Positions 6,777-11,881 of a stretch of DNA of 11,881 bases are shown in pieces (the first letter of the stretch is position 1; every line of letters starts with the position of its first letter). This DNA is from DATDAH01 sp036525535 (GTDB lineage: Bacteria; Actinomycetota; Acidimicrobiia; Acidimicrobiales; DATDAH01): positions 1 to 11,881 of the forward strand of contig DATDAH010000289.1 in assembly GCA_036525535.1 (NCBI GenBank). The letters are read 5' to 3'. Both the position numbers and the translations under genes were made by a program. The notes under the pieces are model-generated. The model was not told the origin of the DNA, made no database searches, and saw only the letters and a program-made list of their open reading frames with translations.

Positions 6777-6953
6777 GCGCCCTTCGGCCTTCGCGGCCCG
6801 CTCGGCCGCCTTCCGGTCCCGGCGCCGCTGGCGGCGCGAGCGCGGGCCGGCTGTGACCCCCTGGCCTGAGCCGTCGGTCGCGCTCACGCGGGGCGGAGGT
6901 ACGACGGCCCGGGCCGCTCCGGTGCGACCCCGGTAGCTCCCGAGATCGACCAC
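6762..6953 (-). CDS. Doubtful small basic protein, 63 aa
   Basis: An open frame starting at GTG 6953 and overlapping the 3' end of the convergent plus-strand gene by 15 bp. Its second half is very rich in Arg, Lys and Ala (RSRRQRRRDRKAAERAAKAE, about residues 38-57), as in nucleic-acid-binding tails, and most third codon positions are G or C. However, GC-rich DNA opens such frames by chance, no Shine-Dalgarno or clear promoter is seen, and I recognise no family. It fills most of the 233-bp gap between the transporter operon and the parA-like gene, and could instead be untranslated spacer. Confidence 0.25.
   Translation of the reverse strand: MVDLGSYRGRTGAARAVVPPPRVSATDGSGQGVTAGPRSRRQRRRDRKAAERAAKAEGRSAQG
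6822..6837. terminator. GC hairpin in convergent gap, possible terminator
   Basis: GCGCCGC-TG-GCGGCGC is a perfect inverted repeat with 7-bp arms; in RNA it would fold as a 6-bp stem with a 4-nt loop. It lies 46 bp past the last stop of the transporter operon and between convergent genes, where a bidirectional terminator is expected. There is no T-tract, so intrinsic termination is uncertain. Confidence 0.3.
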
Positions 6954-7009
6954 ACTGGCGGGAGCCGGGGTGGGTGGGGCGACGCGGGCCTCGCCGGCGG
7001 GCTCGGCGC

Positions 7010-7948
7010 TCAGGAGCTCACCGGGGTGAGCGCTGGGGCCGTGACCCGCTCGCTCAGGCGGGACAAGATCTCCCGCGTGACCTCCCAGTAGTCGGTGGCC
7101 AAGCCGGCGGCGTTGCGGGCGAAGCTCTCCTCACCGGGCGGCGCCTCGAACCAGGGCGCCGCCTCCTGGGAGGCGAGGAAGTACTCCGAGGCGACCACAC
7201 CGTGGGCCCGCATGTGGCGAGCCGCCTTGCGGGCCTCCCGGATGAACGTCGGGAACACGGGGGCCACGCCGTCCAGCAGGTAGTCGATCTGGGCCCGGGT
7301 GTCCCGCAGCATGCGCCGCTCGGCCACGCCGAACCCGAAGAGGACCACCCCGAGAAGCTCCAGGTCGACGTTGACGTCGCTGTCCGCCAACACCCGGCGG
7401 CGGGCGTCGACTCGGGCGAGGCCGTCGACGCTGCCCTGGTCGAAGCGGACCGGGCAGCAGACGAAGCGGGAGCCGGCCAGCCCGAGATCGAGCAGGACGT
7501 CAGCCGACGGCGGGGTGTCGACGACGACGAGGTCATAGCCCGCGCCGACCGCGACGAGGGCGTCCCGGGCCGGGCCGAGCCCGGCGGGACCGTCGGCGTG
7601 GGTCCGCCGGGCCAGGTCCTCGGCCAGGCGGTCGGTCCACGGCCCGGCGGCCAGGACGTCCACTCCCTCGCGAACGCCGGGGAGCGGCACCAACGGGGAC
7701 CCCTCGGTGAGCGCTCGGAACACGGCTTCCCCCCCGTCGCCCAGGCCCGTCTGCGCGTAGCCCAGGTCCTGGCCGAGGTTGGCCTGCGAGTCGAGGTCCA
7801 CGGCCAGGCAGCGCCAGCCCATCGCCGCCGCGGTGGCCGCCAGGCCCGCGGCCAGAGAGGACTTGCCGACCCCGCCCTTGCCGTTGGCCACGGTCACGCC
7901 CCGGTCGAGGATCATCGGCCGCCGTGCCCCCTTCTTCACTCGCCTCAC
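7010..7948 (-). CDS. ParA/Soj-family ATPase (MinD/ParA type), orphan
   Basis: A 312-residue P-loop ATPase of the ParA/MinD superfamily, which uses ATP-driven dimerisation to position DNA or protein cargo. Seen: the deviant Walker A KGGVGKSS (24-31) with the signature lysine Lys24 and the catalytic-site Lys29, the A' motif AVDLDSQANLGQ (49-60) and Walker B DLVVVDTPPSAD (139-150). The C-terminal half is helical with FPTFIREARKA (around residues 230-240), as in Soj-like proteins. No ParB gene and no recognised parS site occur nearby, so this is probably not the main chromosome-partition ParA; it may be an orphan that positions another complex. GTG 7948 is the longest start; ATG 7915 (residue 12), preceded by the purine-rich AAGAAGGGGG, is a realistic alternative that keeps all motifs. 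A 16-bp hairpin (7016-7031) sits at the end of the coding region. Confidence 0.9.
   Translation of the reverse strand: MRRVKKGARRPMILDRGVTVANGKGGVGKSSLAAGLAATAAAMGWRCLAVDLDSQANLGQDLGYAQTGLGDGGEAVFRALTEGSPLVPLPGVREGVDVLAAGPWTDRLAEDLARRTHADGPAGLGPARDALVAVGAGYDLVVVDTPPSADVLLDLGLAGSRFVCCPVRFDQGSVDGLARVDARRRVLADSDVNVDLELLGVVLFGFGVAERRMLRDTRAQIDYLLDGVAPVFPTFIREARKAARHMRAHGVVASEYFLASQEAAPWFEAPPGEESFARNAAGLATDYWEVTREILSRLSERVTAPALTPVSS
7016..7031. repeat. Perfect 16-bp palindrome at 3' end of parA-like gene
   Basis: GCTCACC-GG-GGTGAGC: 7-bp perfect arms within the last codons of the leftward ParA-like gene (stop at 7012-7010). It could be part of a transcription terminator for the leftward gene or for read-through from the convergent operon. 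No T-tract follows. Confidence 0.3.
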
Positions 7949-7976
7949 ACCCGACCGTCCCGTCTGCCGACCCGTT

Positions 7977-7993
7977 GGTGACAGGGCGTCACC
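7977..7993. repeat. Inverted repeat upstream of the parA-like gene
   Basis: GGTGAC-AGGGC-GTCACC, with perfect 6-bp arms, lies in the 99-bp gap between the nuclease gene and the parA-like gene, 28 bp upstream of GTG 7948. It could be a terminator stem for the upstream gene or an operator for parA. Its core TGACAGGGCGTCA resembles the 14-bp palindromes at 1122 and 10280 but is one base shorter. The flanking stretch 7996-8015 (ATCATCACTCATTCGTAGCG) is the least GC-rich part of the region and may hold the promoter. Confidence 0.35.
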
Positions 7994-8047
7994 GGATCAT
8001 CACTCATTCGTAGCGCGCACCACGCTCGGTGGCAAGAACAGTGGCCC

Positions 8048-8833
8048 TCAGTGCAGGCGGGCCACGACCTCCACGGGGAAGTGGTCCGACGGGTAGCGAC
8101 CGCCCTCGGCCCGATCATCGACGCGGTACGTGGTCACGGCCCAGGCCGGCGACAGGAGGATCACGTCGATGCGCTTGCCCGGACGGGGAGCGTCGAAGCC
8201 GTTGAGGGTGGTCGCCGGGCCCTCACAGTGCTCGGCGACGGCCTTGGCGTCGATCAGGGCCACCCGGTGGGTGTCCGGCGCCGTGAGCACGGCATAGGCC
8301 TCGTCGTCCGGCGTGGCGTTGAGGTCACCGGTGACCACGACGGCCTCGTCGCCCACGAGGTCGTCGAGGGCCCGACGGATCTGATGGGCGCCCTCCACCC
8401 GCGCCGGCTCCACCCGGTGGTCGAGGTGGGTGTTGAGCACGAACAGCCGACGGTCCGTGCCCCGTTCGGCCAGACGGACCCACGTGGCCATGCGGACCAC
8501 GGCCCGCTCGTGGTCCTTGCTCCCCGGGACGTCCGGCCGGCTGGAGAGCCAGAAGTTCCCGTGCCCGACGGCGACGAAGCGGTCGGCGCGCCAGAGGACG
8601 GGCACGAACTCCCCATCCCGCCGCCCGTCGGCCCGCCCTGCGCCGACCCAGCGGTGGATCGGGGCGCCGTAGACCAGGTCCCTCAGCATCGGCCACTTGA
8701 CTTCCTGCAGGCCGGCGACGTCGACCCCACGAACCGTGGTCGCCACCCGGTCCCGCCGGTGCCGCCAACGGTTCGCACCGTCGGCCCGGGTGTCCCGCCG
8801 CAGGTTGTACGACAGCAGCTCGATCTCGGTCAT
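8048..8833 (-). CDS. Endonuclease/exonuclease/phosphatase (EEP) family protein
   Basis: A 261-residue metal-dependent phosphodiesterase-fold protein (DNase I/ExoIII-like superfamily). All conserved blocks are present in order: SYNL with Asn10, LQEV with Glu44, NTHLDH (134-139), GDLNATP (169-175; Asp170 and Asn172), RIDVI (221-225; Asp223) and SDHFPV (249-254; Asp250/His251). These supply the metal ligands and the catalytic His/Asp pair. No signal peptide, so it is cytoplasmic. Substrate is uncertain: members cleave DNA, RNA, phosphoinositides or nucleotide derivatives; the short length and the GHGNFWLS/SRP region resemble small bacterial EEP proteins rather than ExoIII. The ATG overlaps the stop of the upstream RNB gene (ATGA), so the two proteins are probably co-translated, hinting at a role in nucleic acid turnover. 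Confidence 0.92.
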   Translation of the reverse strand: MTEIELLSYNLRRDTRADGANRWRHRRDRVATTVRGVDVAGLQEVKWPMLRDLVYGAPIHRWVGAGRADGRRDGEFVPVLWRADRFVAVGHGNFWLSSRPDVPGSKDHERAVVRMATWVRLAERGTDRRLFVLNTHLDHRVEPARVEGAHQIRRALDDLVGDEAVVVTGDLNATPDDEAYAVLTAPDTHRVALIDAKAVAEHCEGPATTLNGFDAPRPGKRIDVILLSPAWAVTTYRVDDRAEGGRYPSDHFPVEVVARLH

Positions 8834-10251
8834 CTCACTACCCGAAGCTCGACCCGTCCCTCGTCGGGGGCCACGGCGACCACTTCGACCTCCGCCTCCT
8901 GGCCCGCGTCCAGGCCGTGGCCACTGGCCTTCGCCAGCACGGCAGGGTCTCGGAACTGGACCCGCGCATCGTCGTCCTCCACCTCGGTGACCACGACCGG
9001 GAACCGCTGGCCGACGCGGTCCCGCAGGACCATGGCCTCGGTGAAGTCCACGCAGGCCCGGTCGAGGGCCGACTGCTGGCGGGCCCCGTCCTCGAGGACC
9101 TCCGGCAGCGCCGCCAGCGCGTCGAGGGCCCAGGGCTCCGGCCCCCGAGCGTCGTGGGCGGCCAGGGCCAGCTCGATGGCGAACCGGTCACCGAGCCGAC
9201 GGAGCGGGGCGGTGACGTGGGCGTAGGGCGCTCCGATGGCGGCCTGCTCCGTGAGCGCGGGCGGCGAGCCGGCAAACCCCACGTAGCCGGCACCCCGGAA
9301 GAGGCGGGCCGCCTGGGTGATCAGGGCCGCGTGCTCCGGTCGGGCCGGGTCCAGCCCGGCCAGGATCGACGCGTAGTCGTGGGTGCGCTTCGGCCAGTCG
9401 ACGCCGAGGCCCCGGGCACTGCGCCCGAGAGCGCGGACGACGAACGCCGGCGGCGGTGGCAGCGTCCGCAGCAGCCCGGTCCCGGCGCTCAGCATGAGCT
9501 CGGCCGCGACCATGCCGGTCAGCAGCGAGATCTGCTCGTTCCCGTGTTCGATGGCCAGCGGGGCCTCGAACACCACGTCGTAGCCGTGGCCACCGGCCAC
9601 GACCTCCTGGTTGGGCAGGTGGAGGCTGATGCCACCCCGCTCGGCCTGGCGGGCGATCCGGCGCTCGCCGACCGTCCGCAGCTCGCCGAGGGCCGGGTGG
9701 CCGCCCCGGTCACACAGGGCCTGGGCCTCTTCGTAGCCGAGCTGGGCCCGGCTGCGGACCAGGGCCCGCTCGACCCGCCGCTCGGTGACCTCTCCCTGCC
9801 CGTCGAGGTCGACGCTCCACAGGATGGCCGGCCGGTCACCGTCGGGCAGGAGGCTGGCCGCCCCCTCACTCAGCGGAGCCGGGTGCAGCGGTGCCCGGTG
9901 ATCGGGGCTGTACATCGTGACGATCCGATGCCACGCCTCGCGGTCGACCCGGTCACCGGCATCCACGAACGCGGCGACGTCGGCGATGGCGTAGTGCACC
10001 CGGTGACCGTCGCCGCGGGCCTCGATGTGCAGGGCCTGGTCCAGATCCTTGCTGCCGACGGGGTCGATGGTGACGAGCGGGAGATCCCGACGGTCGACCC
10101 GGTCCGCGGCCACGGCCCGGCGGGCCGCCTCGGCCCCCGCCGCCTCGACCTCGGCCGGCATCGTGGCCGGGACGTCGAGTCGCTCCCGGATGGCGGCGAA
10201 GCCCGCCCGGAACTCCTCGGTGTCGGGGGCTCGCACCCGAGGCAGCGGCAC
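8830..10251 (-). CDS. RNB-domain (RNase II-family) exoribonuclease, short form
   Basis: A 473-residue protein whose bulk is an RNB catalytic domain, expected to degrade RNA 3' to 5'. The active-site strand is TIDPVGSKDLDQALHI (61-76): Asp63, Asp69 and Asp71 align with E. coli RNase II Asp201, Asp207 and Asp209, while the position of Asp210 is Gln72. Downstream, YAHVTAPLRRLGDRFAIEL matches the conserved arginine-bearing 'SPIRRYxD' region. No N-terminal cold-shock domains are visible, and only a short beta-rich tail (about 395-473) stands where an S1 domain would be, so it is shorter than E. coli RNase II (about 640 residues). From memory, short RNB proteins with DLDQA occur in actinobacteria. 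GTG 10251 is preceded 8 nt upstream by the -10-like TACCGT and has no Shine-Dalgarno, which fits a leaderless message. Its stop overlaps the start of the EEP gene. Confidence 0.9.
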   Translation of the reverse strand: MPLPRVRAPDTEEFRAGFAAIRERLDVPATMPAEVEAAGAEAARRAVAADRVDRRDLPLVTIDPVGSKDLDQALHIEARGDGHRVHYAIADVAAFVDAGDRVDREAWHRIVTMYSPDHRAPLHPAPLSEGAASLLPDGDRPAILWSVDLDGQGEVTERRVERALVRSRAQLGYEEAQALCDRGGHPALGELRTVGERRIARQAERGGISLHLPNQEVVAGGHGYDVVFEAPLAIEHGNEQISLLTGMVAAELMLSAGTGLLRTLPPPPAFVVRALGRSARGLGVDWPKRTHDYASILAGLDPARPEHAALITQAARLFRGAGYVGFAGSPPALTEQAAIGAPYAHVTAPLRRLGDRFAIELALAAHDARGPEPWALDALAALPEVLEDGARQQSALDRACVDFTEAMVLRDRVGQRFPVVVTEVEDDDARVQFRDPAVLAKASGHGLDAGQEAEVEVVAVAPDEGRVELRVVR

Positions 10252-10259
10252 GGAGAGCG

Positions 10260-10265
10260 ACGGTA
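10260..10265 (-). promoter_or_regulatory. -10-like hexamer of the RNB gene (leaderless)
   Basis: TACCGT on the minus strand matches TANNNT and ends 8 nt before the GTG at 10251. The same hexamer and spacing are found at the acyl-CoA synthetase start (449-454). Confidence 0.4.
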
Positions 10266-10279
10266 GTCACCGAGCCCGC

Positions 10280-10293
10280 TGACGCCCGTGTCA
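10280..10293. promoter_or_regulatory. 14-bp palindrome between RNB and amidohydrolase genes (shared with 1122-1135)
   Basis: TGACGCCCGTGTCA; on the minus strand it reads TGACACGGGCGTCA, 13/14 identical to the element at 1122-1135. It lies in the 65-bp divergent gap, 9 bp before the -10-like TAGTCT of the amidohydrolase, and overlaps the likely -35 position (CTGACG, 18 bp from the -10). A regulator bound here could block amidohydrolase transcription and perhaps that of the RNB gene. Confidence 0.45.
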
Positions 10294-10302
10294 GGCATCT
10301 CG

Positions 10303-10308
10303 TAGTCT
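10303..10308 (+). promoter_or_regulatory. -10-like hexamer of the amidohydrolase gene (leaderless)
   Basis: TAGTCT fits TANNNT and ends 8 nt before ATG 10317. With CTGACG at 10279-10284 as a -35-like element, the spacer is 18 bp. No Shine-Dalgarno is needed if leaderless. Confidence 0.45.
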
Positions 10309-10316
10309 CCGGGGCG

Positions 10317-11582
10317 ATGGGGGACCGGACCTGGACCACGGGCATGGCCAAGAGCGAGGCCCACGGCCTGCTGCCCGACCCCGAGCCCCGGGACATCCGC
10401 TACACGGTGATCTCGGTGGACGACCACCTGGTCGAGCCGCCCGGCATGTTCGAGGGTCGCCTCCCGGCCCGGTTCCAGGATGCCGCCCCCCGGGTCGTGG
10501 AGACCGAGGAGGGGCACGAGGTCTGGGAGTTCGACGGTCAGATCTTCCTGCAGGTCGGGCTCAACGCCGTCGTGGGCCGGCCCCGGGAGGACTGGAAGGT
10601 CGAGCCCACCCGTTTCGAGGACATGCGCCCGGGCTGTTGGGACATCGACGCCCGCGTGAAGGACATGGACATCAACGGGGTCTGGGCTGCGCTGAACTTC
10701 CCGTCCCAGATCACCGGCTTCTGTGGGCGGGTGTTCAGCCAGTGCTCGGACCCCGCGCTCGGCCTCGAGGTGACCAAGGCGTGGAACGACTGGTTCCACG
10801 ACGAGTGGTGGCAGCCCCATCCCGAACGCAACATCCCCATGGGCATCACTTACCTGGCCGACGCCGAGGCCGGGGCGGCAGAGATCCGGCGCAACGCCGA
10901 GCGGGGCTTCCGGGCCGTGACCCTGCCCGAGCAGCCCCACCGCATCGGCCTGCCCCCGATCTTCTCGGACCACTGGGACCCGATCATCGAGGCCTGCGCC
11001 GACACCGGCACCGTGGTCTGCCTCCACGTGGCGTCCTGCGGGATCGTCGACCTGCCGAAGGGGGCCCCCGCCATCCAGCTGGGGGCGACCCTGTTCGGCC
11101 AGTTGGCCCTCGGGGCCTGCGCCGAGTGGCTGTGGTCGGGCTATCCCGTCCGCTTCCCCGGCCTGCAGATCGCCATGTCCGAAGGGGGCATCGGCTGGGT
11201 GGCCATGCTCATCGACCGGCTGGACAACATGCTCGAGCGCTCAGGCTACGGCCGGGACTTCACGGGCTCGTTCGGCATGCCCGGCGATCTCCGGCCCAGT
11301 GACGTGCTCCGCCGCAACTTCACCTTCTGCACCATCGACGACCCGGGCACGATCAGCACCCGGGACGTGATCGGCGTCGAGAACATCTGCTTCGAGACCG
11401 ACTACCCCCACGGCGACGGCACCTGGCCCGACACCCAGGCCGTCATCGAGAAGGCCTACGGCGGGATCCTCACCGACGCCGAGATCGCCGCCGTCACCCA
11501 CGAGAACGCGGCCCGGGTGTTCCGCCACCCGCTGCCCCCGGCCGACAGTCCCCACGCGGCCGGCCTCCGGAGCCCGACCTGA
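10317..11582 (+). CDS. Metal-dependent amidohydrolase (amidohydrolase_2, COG2159-type TIM barrel)
   Basis: A 421-residue cytoplasmic enzyme of the ACMSD/amidohydrolase-2 family, whose members hydrolyse or decarboxylate small, often aromatic, acids. Metal-site motifs: VISVDDHLVEPPGMF (31-45), in which the usual HxH is replaced by the D-x-H/E arrangement common in actinobacterial members; CLHVAS (235-240; His237); and ETDYPHGDGTWP (360-371; Asp362 as the metal ligand/base and His365). Also typical are MSEGGIGWVAMLIDRLD (287-303) and the C-terminal THENAARVFRHP (394-405). ATG 10317 has a -10-like element 8 nt upstream; ATG 10344 (residue 10) is a weaker alternative, the motifs being unaffected. 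Its stop overlaps the ATG of an SRPBCC gene, so the two likely form one operon. The 14-bp palindrome in its promoter also stands before the transporter operon, so it may process the imported compound (inference). Substrate unknown. Confidence 0.9.
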   Translation: MGDRTWTTGMAKSEAHGLLPDPEPRDIRYTVISVDDHLVEPPGMFEGRLPARFQDAAPRVVETEEGHEVWEFDGQIFLQVGLNAVVGRPREDWKVEPTRFEDMRPGCWDIDARVKDMDINGVWAALNFPSQITGFCGRVFSQCSDPALGLEVTKAWNDWFHDEWWQPHPERNIPMGITYLADAEAGAAEIRRNAERGFRAVTLPEQPHRIGLPPIFSDHWDPIIEACADTGTVVCLHVASCGIVDLPKGAPAIQLGATLFGQLALGACAEWLWSGYPVRFPGLQIAMSEGGIGWVAMLIDRLDNMLERSGYGRDFTGSFGMPGDLRPSDVLRRNFTFCTIDDPGTISTRDVIGVENICFETDYPHGDGTWPDTQAVIEKAYGGILTDAEIAAVTHENAARVFRHPLPPADSPHAAGLRSPT

Positions 11583-11881
11583 TGCGCGAGCACCGCTACA
11601 CCCTCGACATGCCCCACTCCGCCGCCCGACTGTGGGCCCTGTTCCAGGACTACGACAGCTGGACGAAGTACGCCCCGATGGTCACCGCGGTCGAGGTGGT
11701 TCATCCCGGCGACCAGCACGGGAACGGCTTGCTGCGGCGGGTGATCTACCAGCTGCCGATGGGCCGCAAGGGCGCGGCGCTGGAGCTGGTGACCGAGGTG
11801 GCGAAGGAGCGGGGCTACACCTTCACCATGCTGAGCCACAAGCCGGGCAACGACCAGACGGGCAAGGTCCGCCTCGAGCCC
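11582..11881 (+). CDS. SRPBCC (polyketide cyclase/START-like) family protein, N-terminal part, runs off window
   Basis: The first 100 codons are visible and no stop is reached. It begins MREHRYTLDMPHSAARLWAL, the classic first strand and helix of SRPBCC proteins, followed by FQDYDSWTKYAPMVTAVEVV (about 21-40), a GNGLLRRVIYQLPMG strand pair and LELVTEVAKERGYTFTML, all in keeping with the helix-grip fold with a deep hydrophobic pocket. Such proteins bind, carry or cyclise lipids, aromatics and polyketides; this one's ligand is unknown. The ATG (11582-11584) shares one base with the amidohydrolase TGA (TGATG), so translation is likely coupled. Co-expression with an amidohydrolase suggests joint handling of a hydrophobic or aromatic metabolite. 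Confidence 0.8.
   Translation, partial: MREHRYTLDMPHSAARLWALFQDYDSWTKYAPMVTAVEVVHPGDQHGNGLLRRVIYQLPMGRKGAALELVTEVAKERGYTFTMLSHKPGNDQTGKVRLEP

Noticed and set aside
6974..7981. Plus-strand open frame (335 codons) opposite the parA-like gene
   Set aside because: Low-complexity shadow; the minus strand carries intact P-loop ATPase motifs.
7949..8047. Search for a parS-like site near the ParA-type gene
   Set aside because: No match to the TGTTTCACGTGAAACA-type consensus was seen here; the only inverted repeat is unlike it.
8051..9226. Plus-strand open frame (391 codons) opposite the EEP gene
   Set aside because: No domains, and it crosses two minus-strand genes that show complete catalytic motifs.
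8917..10266. Plus-strand open frame (449 codons) opposite the RNB gene
   Set aside because: No recognisable domain; the minus strand has the RNB active-site motif and an overlap-coupled downstream gene.
9870..11027. Minus-strand open frame (385 codons) opposite the amidohydrolase
   Set aside because: It runs through the divergent promoter region and the 5' part of RNB in the wrong frame; no domain seen.
1..11881. CRISPR array, tRNA or rRNA genes, insertion sequences, toxin-antitoxin or phage-defence cluster
   Set aside because: No spaced direct repeats, no cloverleaf-like segment with conserved T-loop, no transposase motif or terminal repeats, and all sizeable genes are explained by transport, regulation, nuclease or catabolic families.

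Overview
The window is GC-rich, roughly 70% by eye. Genes are tightly packed, many start with GTG, and successive genes often overlap by 3-4 nt. Protein-level features (a FadD-like acyl-CoA synthetase, a short RNase II-type protein lacking visible cold-shock domains, a LivH-LivM fusion permease, a roughly 420-residue COG2159-type amidohydrolase) point to a high-GC actinobacterium, possibly an acidimicrobiia-like lineage. That placement is inference. No rRNA, tRNA, CRISPR array, insertion sequence or phage gene was seen, so this looks like ordinary chromosome.

Left edge (1-1124): the N-terminal part of an acyl-CoA synthetase reads leftward off the window and is divergent from a TetR-family repressor gene. 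Between them is a near-perfect inverted repeat with two 16-bp arms. Each arm covers a -10-like hexamer placed 7-8 nt before one of the two start codons, so this looks like a two-sided operator over a pair of apparently leaderless promoters.

Transporter operon (1196-6776, + strand): a lipoprotein substrate-binding protein, a fused LivH-LivM permease, LivG and LivF ATPases, and a 236-residue two-repeat protein of unknown function. The last four genes are joined by 4-nt start/stop overlaps or a short gap. Together they form a complete branched-chain-amino-acid-type (HAAT) ABC importer plus one coupled accessory protein. The true substrate cannot be read from sequence.

Minus-strand block (6762-10251): a doubtful small basic ORF, an orphan ParA/Soj-type ATPase with no ParB nearby, and a translationally coupled pair of nuclease-like genes. 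The pair is an RNB exoribonuclease followed by an endonuclease/exonuclease/phosphatase-family protein.

Right edge (10317-11881, + strand): an amidohydrolase divergent from the RNB gene and overlapping the start of an SRPBCC (polyketide cyclase/START-like) gene cut by the window end. A 14-bp palindrome in the RNB/amidohydrolase divergent region is 13/14 identical to one just upstream of the transporter operon. This suggests that transporter and hydrolase share a regulator, which is the most testable new idea here.
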